A stretch of DNA of 64,000 nucleotides from Agrococcus lahaulensis DSM 17612 (GCF_000425105.1 NZ_KE384305.1:20289-84288), one strand, 5' to 3'. Counted from the first letter of the stretch, positions 15,576-24,264 are shown. Made by a program: numbers and translations. The notes: generated by a model not told the origin, from the letters alone.

Positions 15576-16442
15576 TCACTCGCCGGCGAGCAGTCGCGAG
15601 AGCACCGCTCGACCGAGCGCGGCGTGCTCGGCCCTGGGACTCCCGATCATCAGCAGCCCCTTCCAGACAGCCCAGCCGCGGCCACGAGCCCACGTCGCGT
15701 CGTCGACCGCCAGCTCACGGCGGAACGTCCTCGCGGCGGCGCCGCGCAGGTGCGTCCATGCGATGCCGGTGTCGCACGCCGTGTCTCCGACGCCGGCGCA
15801 ACCGAAGTCGATGACCGCCGCAAGCCGCCCGTCCTGCACCAGGAGGTTCGCGGTCGCCACATCGCCGTGGAACCACGCAGCTCGGTCGGGCAGCGGAGCG
15901 GCGAGCGCATCGCGCCAGACGCGGGCCGCTCCCTCGCGCTCGCGTCCTCGCAGCCGCCTCAGCAGGTCGCCCACCTCGTCGTCCCAGTGGCTGAGCGGTC
16001 CGCCGCGGAACGCGCTGTGCGGCCCGGGCGGCGGCGCTCCCGCGGTCGCGGCGCTTCGCAGGCGGACGAGGAACGAGGCGAGGTCGCCCGCGAGACGCTC
16101 CCAGTCGTCGACGTTCGCGCGCGTGGCGGGAACGCCCTCGATCCAGCCGTAGATCGACCACGGGGCATGAAACTCAGCGGTCGCCCGCCCTCGGCCGAGC
16201 ACGGCCGGGATGGGCAGCGGTACGACGGGCGCGAGGCGCGGCAGCCACGATTGCTCCTTCTCGACCTGTGGCACGTACTCGGGCGCGCTCGGCAGCCGTA
16301 CGGTCATCGCGTCGCCGAGCCGGAACATCCGGTGGTCCTTGCCTCCGCGCTCGACGGGGCATAGCGGCAGCCGGCTCCAGTTCGGGAACTGCTCCTGGAG
16401 CAGCCCGCGGACGAGTCGGGCATCGATGCGGAGGTCAGTCAC
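15576..16442 (-). CDS. Aminoglycoside phosphotransferase-family kinase
   Basis: 288 aa from a GTG at 16442 that overlaps the dinB stop by 8 bp. Protein-kinase-like fold: the APH catalytic loop HGDVATANLLV (about residues 193-203) and the metal-binding VIDFGCAGVGDTACD (about 211-225) are intact, and the N-lobe carries MTVRLPSAPEYVPQVEKEQ. The family covers aminoglycoside and macrolide kinases, homoserine and choline-type kinases and many of unknown substrate; chromosomal position does not point to resistance. Wobble positions seem slightly less GC-rich than in neighbours. Coupling to dinB suggests co-transcription, but no functional link is evident. Confidence 0.82.
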   Translation of the reverse strand: MTDLRIDARLVRGLLQEQFPNWSRLPLCPVERGGKDHRMFRLGDAMTVRLPSAPEYVPQVEKEQSWLPRLAPVVPLPIPAVLGRGRATAEFHAPWSIYGWIEGVPATRANVDDWERLAGDLASFLVRLRSAATAGAPPPGPHSAFRGGPLSHWDDEVGDLLRRLRGREREGAARVWRDALAAPLPDRAAWFHGDVATANLLVQDGRLAAVIDFGCAGVGDTACDTGIAWTHLRGAAARTFRRELAVDDATWARGRGWAVWKGLLMIGSPRAEHAALGRAVLSRLLAGE

Positions 16443-17679
16443 CGCCGGAGGGACCCGTGTCGTCGCGCTTGCGCTCTCGCCGCAGCATGCTCGCCGGGGC
16501 GACGGCGGCGGCGCCGAAGCGGTCGTGCACCGCGTCCATCGCGCGCTCCGCGCTCCCCCACGTCTCCGTGTCGTCCCACAGCAGCCCGTGGTCGGCGGCG
16601 TCCTGCACCGAGCTCGCCCGCACGCCGAGGAGCCGCACGGGCGGGAGGTCGCCGAGCGCGTCGAGCAGCGACCAGGCCGTCTCGACGAGCACGCGCGTGA
16701 CGTCGGTCGCCTCCGGGAGCGTCCGTGAGCGGGTGATGGTGCGGAAGTCGTGGAAGCGGACCGTGAGCGTGACGGTGCGCGCCTGCACACCCGCGTCGCG
16801 GAGGCGCCGGCCGACGCCCGTCGCGAGCCGCAGGATCTCGCCCTGCAGCTCGGACCGGTCGACGACGTCGTGCGAGAAGGTGTGGTTGTGGCCGAAGGTC
16901 TTCTCGTGCCCGCGCTCGCGCACCTCGCGCGCATCCCGCCCCCACGAGAGCTCGTGCAGGTGGCGGCCGGTCGCCTCGCCGAACCACGCTTCGAGCCGCT
17001 CGAGCGGCGTGCGGGCGACGTCGCCGACGGTGTGGAGCCCGTAGCGCGCGAGCCGCTCCTGCTGCTTGGGCCCGACGCCCCAGATGGCGCTCGCGGGCTG
17101 CGGGTGGAGGAAGGCGAGCACGTGCTCGTCAGGCACGACGAGCAGCCCGTCGGGCTTCGCCCGGCCGGAGGCGAGCTTCGCGACGTGCTTCGTGCTCGCC
17201 GCGCCGACGGAGGCGACGAGGCCCGTCTCGGCGCGGATGCGGTGCCGCAGCGCGGGCCCGATGCGGTTCGCGCCGCCGGAGAGCCGCCGGAGCCCCGCGA
17301 TGCCGACGAAGGCCTCGTCGATGCCGAGCCGCTCGACGTCGGGCGAGACGTCGTCGAGGATGCTCATGACGTGCTTCGAGAGCCGCGAGTAGAGGTGGAA
17401 GTCGGGCTCGAGCACGATCGCGTTCGGGCACAGCCGCAGCGCCCGGCCCATCGGCATCGCGGAGTGCACGCCGTACTTGCGCGCCTCGTAGGTCGCGGCG
17501 GTCACGACCGAGCGCGACGAGTCGTGGCCGATCACGACGGGGAGCCCCACGAGGTCGGGCCGGGCGAGCAGGGACGCGGAGGCGAAGAACGCGTCGAGGT
17601 CGACGTGCAGGATCGTCGCGGTCGAGTCGTCGACGTCGGGGCCCGAGACGAGCCGGTTCGACCCATCCTGCTTGCTCAC
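16435..17679 (-). CDS. dinB: DNA polymerase IV (Y-family)
   Basis: 414 aa. Translesion polymerase. Motifs: HVDLDAFFASASLLARP (first catalytic Asp), TYEARKYGVHSAMPMGRAL, and ERLGIDEAFVGIAGL (catalytic Asp-Glu). The thumb and little-finger domains follow (IWGVGPKQQERLARYGLHTV; RTVTLTVRFHDFRTITR). No obvious C-terminal beta-clamp motif is recognised with confidence. The GTG start at 17679 has no Shine-Dalgarno. It is preceded by GACGAT six bases upstream and by TGTCA eight bases before a CC-rich spacer, which resembles the LexA-independent RecA-NDp/PafBC promoter. The downstream kinase gene overlaps it. Confidence 0.92.
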   Translation of the reverse strand: MSKQDGSNRLVSGPDVDDSTATILHVDLDAFFASASLLARPDLVGLPVVIGHDSSRSVVTAATYEARKYGVHSAMPMGRALRLCPNAIVLEPDFHLYSRLSKHVMSILDDVSPDVERLGIDEAFVGIAGLRRLSGGANRIGPALRHRIRAETGLVASVGAASTKHVAKLASGRAKPDGLLVVPDEHVLAFLHPQPASAIWGVGPKQQERLARYGLHTVGDVARTPLERLEAWFGEATGRHLHELSWGRDAREVRERGHEKTFGHNHTFSHDVVDRSELQGEILRLATGVGRRLRDAGVQARTVTLTVRFHDFRTITRSRTLPEATDVTRVLVETAWSLLDALGDLPPVRLLGVRASSVQDAADHGLLWDDTETWGSAERAMDAVHDRFGAAAVAPASMLRRERKRDDTGPSGGD

Positions 17680-17685
17680 GCATCC

Positions 17686-17708
17686 ATCGTCCCACGCGGG
17701 GGTGACAC
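17686..17708 (-). promoter_or_regulatory. Candidate PafBC/RecA-NDp-type promoter of dinB
   Basis: On the minus strand GTGTCACCC, eight bases, GACGAT, six bases, then the GTG start. The published mycobacterial motif is TTGTCRGTG-N8-TANNNT. The TGTCA core and the 8-base spacing match, but the CCC and the GA of the -10 do not. Tentative. Confidence 0.35.
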
Positions 17709-17737
17709 GGCTCGGTCGACGGTGGTCGGTCGCAGGG

Positions 17738-17743
17738 CAGGAT
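17738..17743 (+). promoter_or_regulatory. Possible leaderless -10 box for the SGNH hydrolase
   Basis: CAGGAT followed by seven bases (GGAGGGT) and the ATG at 17751. The first base deviates from TANNNT. Confidence 0.35.
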
Positions 17744-17750
17744 GGAGGGT

Positions 17751-18563
17751 ATGCAGCACCCAGGCCTCGAGCACCCCTACACCCGCTACGTCGCGCTCGG
17801 CGACAGCTTCACCGAGGGCGTCGGCGACGAGGAGCCGAGCCTGCCGAACGGCGTGCGGGGCTGGGCCGACCGGGTCGCGGAGGAGCTCGCCCGCTCGCGC
17901 CCCGACCTCGAGTACGCGAACCTCGCGATCCGCGGGCGGCTGCTGCAGCAGATCGTCGACGAGCAGCTCGAGCCGGCGATCGCGCTCCAGCCGGACCTCG
18001 TGACGATCTCGGCGGGCGGCAACGACCTCATCCGGCCGGGCGGCGACCCCGACGCGCTCGCGGCGCGGCTCGACGAGGTCGTCGGCCGGCTCCGCGCGAC
18101 CGGCGCCGAGGTCGTGCTCTTCAACGGCCCCGACATCGCGATGACCCCGGTGCTGCGCTCGATCCGCGGCAAGGTTGGCATCTACAACGCGAACCTGCAC
18201 GGGGTCGCGGCCAAGCACGGCGCGGTGATCGCCGACATGTGGTCGGCGCGGCAGTTGCAGCAGCCGCAGATGTGGGCCGCCGACCGGCTCCACTTCTCAG
18301 CGCTCGGCCACCACGCGATCGCGATCATCGTGCTCGACGCGCTCGGCGTGCGGCACGCGCTGACGCCGATGGAGCCCGAGCCGCTGCCGCTGCGCTCGTG
18401 GCAGCGCATGCGGCTCGACGACCTCCACTGGGCGCGCGAGCACCTCGCGCCGTGGGTGCTCCGGCGGCTGCGCGGCCAGTCCTCCGGCGACTCCATCTCG
18501 CCGAAGCGGCCCACCGCGGCGCCGGTGCTGCTCCCCCGCGGCGACGAGGGCGATCGCGACTAG
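17751..18563 (+). CDS. SGNH/GDSL-family hydrolase
   Basis: 270 aa. Catalytic blocks of the GDSL family: block I ALGDSFTEGVGDE (nucleophile Ser), block III SAGGNDLI (oxyanion Asn) and block V DRLHFSALGHHAIA (Asp and His). There is no signal peptide, so the enzyme is probably cytoplasmic; the substrate is an unidentified ester or acyl chain. An in-frame ATG nine bases upstream (17742) is an alternative start. The ATG at 17751 is preferred because a -10-like hexamer precedes it at leaderless spacing. Its stop overlaps tail-to-tail with the carboxypeptidase stop (shared CTAG). Confidence 0.85.
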   Translation: MQHPGLEHPYTRYVALGDSFTEGVGDEEPSLPNGVRGWADRVAEELARSRPDLEYANLAIRGRLLQQIVDEQLEPAIALQPDLVTISAGGNDLIRPGGDPDALAARLDEVVGRLRATGAEVVLFNGPDIAMTPVLRSIRGKVGIYNANLHGVAAKHGAVIADMWSARQLQQPQMWAADRLHFSALGHHAIAIIVLDALGVRHALTPMEPEPLPLRSWQRMRLDDLHWAREHLAPWVLRRLRGQSSGDSISPKRPTAAPVLLPRGDEGDRD

Positions 18564-19819
18564 TCGAAGTACCAGCCGAGCACGGTGGGGGCGTTCGCGA
18601 TGCGCCACCAGGCGTCCGGCGGCGCCAGCAGGCTCGCGGTGCGCACGGGCACGGTCGCGTCCCCGCGCTCGAGCCTCGCCTCGCCGACCGGCTGCGGCAC
18701 CGCGCCCGCCTCGATCGCGTCGACGCTCGCGCTCCAGCCGGGGGCGTCGTCGGCGAACACGAGCGCGTCGAGCGGGCCGGTCGTCACGGCGCGCGTCGTC
18801 GCGCCCCACGGCGCGCGGTACTCGGCGACGACGGTGCCCGACTCGACAACCGTGCGGTTCGCGAAGTTCGGCCACACGCTCTCGAGGAGCGAGATCATCG
18901 CGGCATCGGTCTCGTCGGCGGCGATCGTGCCCATCACGACGCCCACGATGCGGCGCTCGTCGCCGTCGACCTCGCGGATCGCCGTCACGAGCAGGTTCCT
19001 GCCCCACACCTTGAGCGTGCCGGTCTTGCCGGCGTCGATGCCGTGCTGGCCGAGGATGCGGTTGGTGTTCGGAGCGATGCCGATGCCGGGGATGCGCACG
19101 GACTCGAGCTGCATGCTCGCGAGCACGACGGGGTCGTCGACGGCCATGAGCGCGATGCGGGTGAGGTCGCGCGCGCTCGAGACGGAGCGGGCGTCGAGGC
19201 CCGCGGGATCGGCGAGCACCGTGTCGTCGAACCCGTGCCGATCGGCCCAGGCGGCGGCGGCTGACTCGAAGCCGTCCATGTCGCCGAACGCCCAGTTCGC
19301 GAGCGACCAGATCGCGTTGCCGGCCGAGTCGACGAGCGACCACTCCACGAGGTCGCGCTGCGTCACCTGCATGCCGTCGAAGACGGGCGCGATGGGCGCG
19401 TTCTCCCGCAGCGCCCGCGCCTGCGCGGCGACGTCGTCGCCGTCGAGCGTGATGACCGCGCCTCGCGAGTCCGCCTCGATGGGGTGCGCGTCGAGCACGA
19501 CGAGCACGGTGACGAGCTTCGCGACGCTCGCCATCGGGTGCGCATCCTCGCTCCCCCACGCCTCCCACGAGTCGGCTCCGCCGTCGATGCCGACGACGCC
19601 GTAGCCGGCGGCGCGCGCCGCCTCGGGCCAGTCGACCTGCGCGGCAGGCAGCTCCGCCGGAGCGGCCTCCACCGGCTCGCCGGCGACCGCGGGCGCCGGC
19701 GCCACGAGCACGGCGGCGGCGAGCGCGACCGCCGCGACGAGCGCGACGGCGAGGAGCGAGCGCAGCAGCACGACGAGCGGATGCGTGCGCCGAGCCGGCG
19801 CGGCGGCTCGCGAGCTCAT
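18560..19819 (-). CDS. D-alanyl-D-alanine carboxypeptidase-like protein
   Basis: 419 aa. Penicillin-binding serine peptidase fold with all three motifs: SVAK (SxxK; MASVAKLVTVL, about residue 97), SAGN (SxN; VDSAGNAIWSL) and KTG (DAGKTGTLKVW). An N-terminal signal-anchor (LVVLLRSLLAVALVAAVALA) is followed by an Ala/Pro-rich linker, placing the catalytic domain outside the membrane. Family role: trims the terminal D-Ala of peptidoglycan stem peptides. The insertion between SxxK and SxN is longer than in DacA-type enzymes, and a C-terminal domain of about 100 residues follows. The ATG overlaps the stop of the upstream methyltransferase gene (ATGA). Confidence 0.88.
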   Translation of the reverse strand: MSSRAAAPARRTHPLVVLLRSLLAVALVAAVALAAAVLVAPAPAVAGEPVEAAPAELPAAQVDWPEAARAAGYGVVGIDGGADSWEAWGSEDAHPMASVAKLVTVLVVLDAHPIEADSRGAVITLDGDDVAAQARALRENAPIAPVFDGMQVTQRDLVEWSLVDSAGNAIWSLANWAFGDMDGFESAAAAWADRHGFDDTVLADPAGLDARSVSSARDLTRIALMAVDDPVVLASMQLESVRIPGIGIAPNTNRILGQHGIDAGKTGTLKVWGRNLLVTAIREVDGDERRIVGVVMGTIAADETDAAMISLLESVWPNFANRTVVESGTVVAEYRAPWGATTRAVTTGPLDALVFADDAPGWSASVDAIEAGAVPQPVGEARLERGDATVPVRTASLLAPPDAWWRIANAPTVLGWYFD

Positions 19820-20613
19820 CGCAGCGCCCACATGGCGACGGCCGCCGAGGCCGCGACGTTGAGCGAGTCGACGCCGTGGTGCATGGGGATGCGCACGACC
19901 CGGTCGGCGGCGGCGATCGCGCGCGCCGAGAGGCCCGGCCCCTCCGAGCCGAAGACGAGGGCGACGCGCTCCGCGGGCGCCGCCGCGTACGAGTCGAGGT
20001 CGACCGCGTCGTCGCGGAGCGCCATCGCGACGACCTCGAAGCCCGCGTCGTGGAAGACCGGGATGGCCGCCTCGAGGAAGTCGATGCGCGTCCACGGCAC
20101 CTGGAGCACCGTGCCCATCGAGACGCGCACGCTCCGCCGGTACAGCGGATCGGCGCACGTCGAGGTGACGAGCACGGCGTCGCCGCCGATCCCCGCGACC
20201 GAGCGGAACGCGGCGCCGACGTTCGTGTGGTCCACGAGGCCGTCGAGCACCACGACGCGACGAGCGCGCGCGAGCAGCGCCGACGCATCCGGCAGCTCGG
20301 GGCGCCGCATCGAGGCGAGCGCGCCCCGGTGGAGGTGGAAGCCGGTGATCTGCTCGAGCACGCCCTCGTCGCCGACGAAGACCGGCACGTCCAGCCCGCC
20401 GACGAGCCGCTCGACGTCGGGGAGCCACCGCGGCGCGACGAGCACCGAGCGCGGCTCGTGGCCCGCACGGAGCGCGCGCTCGAGCACCGTCTGCGACTCG
20501 GCGATGTAGAGGCCGCGCTCGGGCTCGGTGCGGCGCCGGAGCGCGACGTCGGTGAGCCCGACGAAGTCCTCGAGCCGGGGGTCGGCGAGCGAGTCGATCG
20601 ACACGATCCGCAT
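19816..20613 (-). CDS. SpoU/TrmH-family RNA 2'-O-methyltransferase
   Basis: 265 aa. N-terminal substrate-binding domain of the SpoU type (RGLYIAESQTVLERALRAGH) and a C-terminal SPOUT domain with the trefoil-knot motifs VLDGLVDHTNVGAAFRSV, VALVFGSEGPGLS and IPMHHGVDSLNVAASAAVAM. It uses SAM to methylate a ribose in rRNA or tRNA; the target nucleotide cannot be deduced. The ATG at 20613 is chosen because GGGGGAAGG precedes it. A TATCCT hexamer at 20643-20648 gives a leader of about 25 bases. Confidence 0.9.
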   Translation of the reverse strand: MRIVSIDSLADPRLEDFVGLTDVALRRRTEPERGLYIAESQTVLERALRAGHEPRSVLVAPRWLPDVERLVGGLDVPVFVGDEGVLEQITGFHLHRGALASMRRPELPDASALLARARRVVVLDGLVDHTNVGAAFRSVAGIGGDAVLVTSTCADPLYRRSVRVSMGTVLQVPWTRIDFLEAAIPVFHDAGFEVVAMALRDDAVDLDSYAAAPAERVALVFGSEGPGLSARAIAAADRVVRIPMHHGVDSLNVAASAAVAMWALR

Positions 20614-20642
20614 GCGCTCCCAGCCTTCCCCCGTCGGGCTCG

Positions 20643-20648
20643 AGGATA
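20643..20648 (-). promoter_or_regulatory. Possible -10 box for the SpoU methyltransferase operon
   Basis: TATCCT on the minus strand; the leader carries the GGGGGAAGG Shine-Dalgarno. It is divergent from, and 7 bp away from, the sirtuin -10 box. Confidence 0.4.
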
Positions 20649-20655
20649 CCGGGGC

Positions 20656-20661
20656 TAGGGT
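20656..20661 (+). promoter_or_regulatory. Leaderless -10 box for the sirtuin gene
   Basis: TAGGGT, six bases (GACGGC), then the GTG at 20668. Confidence 0.55.
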
Positions 20662-20667
20662 GACGGC

Positions 20668-21480
20668 GTGCTCGACACAGCCATCGACCTGCTGCGCGGA
20701 CGCCGCATCGCGGTGGTGACCGGCGCGGGCATCTCGACCGACTCCGGCATCCCCGACTACCGGGGCGAAGGCGCGCCGCCGCGCAACCCCATGCTGTTCG
20801 AGACCTTCCTCGCGAGCGTCGACGCGCGACGCCGCTACTGGGCCGGCAGCCACCTCGGCTGGCAGCGCTTCGCCTCGGTGCAGCCCAACGAGGGCCACCG
20901 CGCGCTCGCGCGGCTCGAGCGCGCGGGGCTCACGACCGGCATCGCGACGCAGAACGTCGACGACCTGCACGAGCGCGCGGGCTCGACGAACGTCACGCAC
21001 GTGCACGGGCAGCTGCACACCGTCTCGTGCCTCGACTGCGGCACGACGTTCGACCGGCACCGCATCGCCGACGAGATCGAGCGGCTGAACCCCTGGATCC
21101 GGATGCCCGAGCAGGTGCGGCTGCAGCCGGACGGCGACGTCGAGATCGACGCATCGCAGCGCTTCGAGGTGCCCGCGTGCCCCGTGTGCGGCGGCATCCT
21201 CAAGCCCGACGTCGTCTTCTTCGGCGAGCTCGTGCCCGTCGACGTCTTCGCCGCGGCGCGCGACATCGTCGCGGCCGGCGAGGTCGTGCTCGTCGCCGGC
21301 TCGTCGCTCGTCGTGAACTCCGGCACGCGGCTGCTCGAGGTCGCGCGCCGCGAGGGCGTGCCGATCGTGATCGTCAACCGCGGGCCGACGAAGTGGGACG
21401 GCCGTGCGGCGGCGCGCGTCGAGGGCGGCACGAGCGAGACGCTCACCGCGATCGCCGACGCGCTCGGCGCGCCGGCCTGA
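20668..21480 (+). CDS. Sir2-family NAD-dependent deacylase
   Basis: 270 aa. NAD-binding GAGISTDSGIPDYRG, TQNVDDLHERAG and the catalytic His in THVHGQLH are present. A four-cysteine zinc site is also present (CLDCG and CPVCGG). Late motifs are VVFFGELVP and GSSLVVNSGTRL. It removes acyl groups from lysines of metabolic enzymes such as acetyl-CoA synthetase in other bacteria. Relative to CobB it has a larger small domain (residues about 115-160), similar to actinobacterial class IV/U sirtuins. It starts with GTG, with no Shine-Dalgarno and a -10 hexamer at leaderless spacing. Confidence 0.92.
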   Translation: MLDTAIDLLRGRRIAVVTGAGISTDSGIPDYRGEGAPPRNPMLFETFLASVDARRRYWAGSHLGWQRFASVQPNEGHRALARLERAGLTTGIATQNVDDLHERAGSTNVTHVHGQLHTVSCLDCGTTFDRHRIADEIERLNPWIRMPEQVRLQPDGDVEIDASQRFEVPACPVCGGILKPDVVFFGELVPVDVFAAARDIVAAGEVVLVAGSSLVVNSGTRLLEVARREGVPIVIVNRGPTKWDGRAAARVEGGTSETLTAIADALGAPA

Positions 21481-21499
21481 GGCACGCGGCGTCCGCGGG

Positions 21500-22579
21500 T
21501 CAGCGCGAGCGCCCCCGCGGCGACGCGGCGGCGACCTCCGCGAGGAAGGCGCCGAGCCGCTCCGCCGAGGCGCGCCAGCTGAAGCGCGCGGCCTGCTCCA
21601 GGGAGGCGCGCGAGACGGCCGCCCACTCCCCCTCGAGCGCGCGCACGGCGCGAGCGAGCGCATCCGCGTCACCCACCGGGAAGTAGCGCGCCGCGTCGCC
21701 CCCGACCTCGCGGAAGATCGCGGTGTCGGCGACGACCGCGGGCACGCCGAGGCTCATCGCCTCGAGCAGCGGGATGCCGAAGCCCTCGTCGCGGGACGCG
21801 TGCACGAGCGCCGTCGCGCTCCGCAGCAGCTCGGCGTACTCGGCGTCGGTGACGCCGTCGTGGAAGACGACGGATGCGCCTGCCGCGAGCCGGGTGAGCC
21901 GCTCGCGCGTCGCGGGGTCGACGCGGCTGCAGAGGTGCAGCTCGTGCTCGGGCAGCAGGCGGGCGGCGGCGACGAGCGTCTCGACGTCCTTGTAGGGCAT
22001 GAACGAGCCCATGTAGACGAGCCGCCGCGTGGGCGGCGCCGCGTGCGCGACGGGCTCGCCGAGGGGCGCGAACGCGTTCGGCACCACCGCGACCGGGCGG
22101 CGCGTGAGCCGGTGCCGCTCGATGAGGCCGCGGGTCGTCTCGGAGACGGTCGCGACGCCGTCGACGGCGTTCAGCAGCATCCGCTGAGGCGCGAACGAGC
22201 GGTGGTAGAGCCGCCACAGCAGCCGCACGGGCGCGGGCAGGTTCGGCGGCGGCGTCGGGTGGCGGTAGTAGATGAGGTCGTGCACGGTCGTCACGAGCGG
22301 CCACGCGCGGCCGATCGAGCCGATCGTCTGCATGGGCGAGAACGCCACGTCGGCGGGCACGCGCCGCAGCCGCCACGAGGCGAGGGGCTCGAGCGGGCCG
22401 GTCGGCGAGGGGCCGAGCACGTGCGGCAGGCGCGGGAGCATCGCGAGCTGTCGCTCATCGCTCACGAGCATCGTGACGTCGTGGTCGCGCGCGAGCTCGG
22501 CGACGAGCTCGGCCGAGAAGCGCGAGATGCCGTCGTGCCGCTCGAGGCGCACGTAGCGGCAGTCGAACAGGATCCGCAT
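21500..22579 (-). CDS. GT4-family glycosyltransferase
   Basis: 359 aa. GT-B fold. The N-terminal domain begins MRILFDCRYVRLERHDGISR, typical of the mannosyltransferase-like GT4 group. The C-terminal donor-binding domain shows RRLVYMGSFMPYKDVETLV and the E-x7-E motif in ASRDEGFGIPLLEAMSLGVP. Its acceptor is unknown; candidates are cell-wall or exopolysaccharide precursors. The ATG shares one base with the stop of the upstream alpha/beta hydrolase gene (TGATG). No membrane segment is present. Confidence 0.88.
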   Translation of the reverse strand: MRILFDCRYVRLERHDGISRFSAELVAELARDHDVTMLVSDERQLAMLPRLPHVLGPSPTGPLEPLASWRLRRVPADVAFSPMQTIGSIGRAWPLVTTVHDLIYYRHPTPPPNLPAPVRLLWRLYHRSFAPQRMLLNAVDGVATVSETTRGLIERHRLTRRPVAVVPNAFAPLGEPVAHAAPPTRRLVYMGSFMPYKDVETLVAAARLLPEHELHLCSRVDPATRERLTRLAAGASVVFHDGVTDAEYAELLRSATALVHASRDEGFGIPLLEAMSLGVPAVVADTAIFREVGGDAARYFPVGDADALARAVRALEGEWAAVSRASLEQAARFSWRASAERLGAFLAEVAAASPRGRSR

Positions 22580-23478
22580 CAGCGCGCGGCGCCCTCGGCG
22601 AGGAAGCGGCGGATGACCGCGGCGGCCTCGCGCGGCCGCTCGTAGTGCACGAGGTGGCCGGTGCCGCGGAGCACCGCGAGGCGCGCGTCCGGGAAGCGCG
22701 CCCGCAGCCGGTGCTGCTCGCGCAGCGGCGTGATGTCGTCGCGGTCGGCGGCGATGAGCTGCACCGGCTGCGCGATGCGGGCGGCGACCTCGCTGACCGT
22801 GTGGCGGATGGATGCGTCGAAGGCCTCGAGCACCGACCGGCGCGAGGCGTAGCTCGAGAAGTAGGCGTCGTGCTGCCCGTGGATCCAGGCGCGCAAGCCC
22901 CCGTCGCGCGTCTTCGCCATGAACGCGCTCATGCCGCGCACGATCGGCGGCGCGCCGAGCAGCGTGAGGCCCGCGCGCTCGGGCAGGGCAGCCGCGACCC
23001 GGTAGTAGCCGAGCGCGAGCGCCGACCCGAGCCGATTGGGGCCCGAGAGCGCGGGCGTCGCGATGGGGTTGACGAGCACGATGCGGCTCGCGTCGAGCCC
23101 GCTCGCGGCGGCGTGGGCGACGACGATCGAGCCGAAGGAGTGGCCGAGCACGGCGGCACCCGGCGCCTCGCTCGCGACGAGGGCGCGGAGCCACGCGGCG
23201 TAGGCGTCGATGGATGCGGTGGACAGGGCATCCGACTCCCCGAAGCCTGGGAGGTCGGGGATGATGACCCGCATGCCGGGCAGGTGCGCGGCGATCGGCT
23301 CGAGCCCGTGGTGGTCACCGCGGAAGCCGTGCACGAAGAGGATCGGGGTCGCATCCGGCTCGCCGTACTCGAACAGCGCGGTGCGGACGCCGTCCACGTC
23401 GATCGCGCGCTCGCGCTGCGGGAGCGCGTCGAGCAGCGCCCGGTAGGGCGACGGGCGGGACGCGCGTTCCACTGGCAC
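22579..23478 (-). CDS. Alpha/beta-fold hydrolase
   Basis: 299 aa. The oxyanion-hole motif FVHGFRGDHHG, nucleophile elbow LGHSFGSIV (Ser), acid QLIAADRDDITPL (Asp) and GTGHLVHYERP (His) form a complete catalytic triad. There is no signal peptide. The substrate is unknown. The GTG start at 23478 follows TAGGCT by six bases, so the operon with the glycosyltransferase is probably leaderless. It lies head-to-head with the exonuclease gene over 48 bp. Confidence 0.86.
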   Translation of the reverse strand: MPVERASRPSPYRALLDALPQRERAIDVDGVRTALFEYGEPDATPILFVHGFRGDHHGLEPIAAHLPGMRVIIPDLPGFGESDALSTASIDAYAAWLRALVASEAPGAAVLGHSFGSIVVAHAAASGLDASRIVLVNPIATPALSGPNRLGSALALGYYRVAAALPERAGLTLLGAPPIVRGMSAFMAKTRDGGLRAWIHGQHDAYFSSYASRRSVLEAFDASIRHTVSEVAARIAQPVQLIAADRDDITPLREQHRLRARFPDARLAVLRGTGHLVHYERPREAAAVIRRFLAEGAAR

Positions 23479-23484
23479 CGGTCG

Positions 23485-23490
23485 AGCCTA
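23485..23490 (-). promoter_or_regulatory. Leaderless -10 box for the hydrolase-glycosyltransferase operon
   Basis: TAGGCT on the minus strand, then CGACCG and the GTG at 23478. Confidence 0.5.
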
Positions 23491-23514
23491 CCCGCGGGTG
23501 TGGGCGGTGCGGGC

Positions 23515-23520
23515 TACCGT
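23515..23520 (+). promoter_or_regulatory. Leaderless -10 box for the exonuclease gene
   Basis: TACCGT, six bases (GGGCGC), then the ATG at 23527. Confidence 0.55.
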
Positions 23521-23526
23521 GGGCGC

Positions 23527-24264
23527 ATGACGGAGACGAGCGTGCAGCTGCGGAGGCCGATCCTCCAGGTGAGCCCCGAGGCGCCCGATCGCTGGATCGA
23601 CCGGCTCGCCGTCTTCGACCTCGAGACGACGGGCATCGATCCCGCGCAGTCGCGCATCGTCACCGCGTTCGTCGGCGTGCTCGATGCGAGCGGCGCCGTC
23701 ATCGAGGGCCGCTACTGGATCGTCGACCCGGGCGTCGAGATCCCGGCCGCGTCGACCGCCGTGCACGGCGTCACGACCGAGCGGGCGCGCGCCGAGGGCG
23801 CGCAGGCGCCGATCGCGGTGCAGGAGATCCGCGACGAGCTCGCCCGGCACTTCGCCGCGGGGCTCGCGGTGTGCGCGTTCAACGCCGCCTACGACTTCTC
23901 GCTCCTCGCAGCTGAGTGCCGTCGGTACGGCATCGAGCCGCTCGACGCCCGGCCCGTCATCGACCCGATGGTCATCGACCGGCAGGTCGACCGCTACCGC
24001 CGCGGCAAGCGCACCCTCTCGGTCGCCGCCGAGGTCTACGGCATCGAGCTCGTCGACGCGCACGACGCGAGCGCCGACGCGATCGCGGCGGGGCGCCTCG
24101 CGCAGGTCATGACCGCCCGCTACCCCGAGCTGCGCATCGACCCGATCTCGCTCCACGAGCTCACCGAGCGCTGGGCCGACGAGCAGGCGGCGGGCTTCGA
24201 GGAGTTCAAGCGCCGCAGCGACCCCACGTTCAGCGCGGGCCGCGGCTGGCCGCTGCGCGCCTGA
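23527..24264 (+). CDS. DEDDh 3'-5' exonuclease (DnaQ-like)
   Basis: 245 aa. All DEDDh motifs are visible: Exo I AVFDLETTGID (Asp, Glu), Exo II CAFNAAYDFSLLAAE (Asp), and Exo III HDASADAIAAG (His, Asp). The protein is close in size to E. coli DnaQ but lacks a recognisable polymerase-binding tail. It could be a proofreading-type or stand-alone repair exonuclease. The promoter is of the leaderless type, divergent from the hydrolase operon. Confidence 0.88.
   Translation: MTETSVQLRRPILQVSPEAPDRWIDRLAVFDLETTGIDPAQSRIVTAFVGVLDASGAVIEGRYWIVDPGVEIPAASTAVHGVTTERARAEGAQAPIAVQEIRDELARHFAAGLAVCAFNAAYDFSLLAAECRRYGIEPLDARPVIDPMVIDRQVDRYRRGKRTLSVAAEVYGIELVDAHDASADAIAAGRLAQVMTARYPELRIDPISLHELTERWADEQAAGFEEFKRRSDPTFSAGRGWPLRA

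Noticed and set aside
15576-16442. Aminoglycoside resistance gene
   Set aside because: The kinase motifs are general to the family, the gene is coupled to dinB in a housekeeping region, and nothing mobile is nearby.
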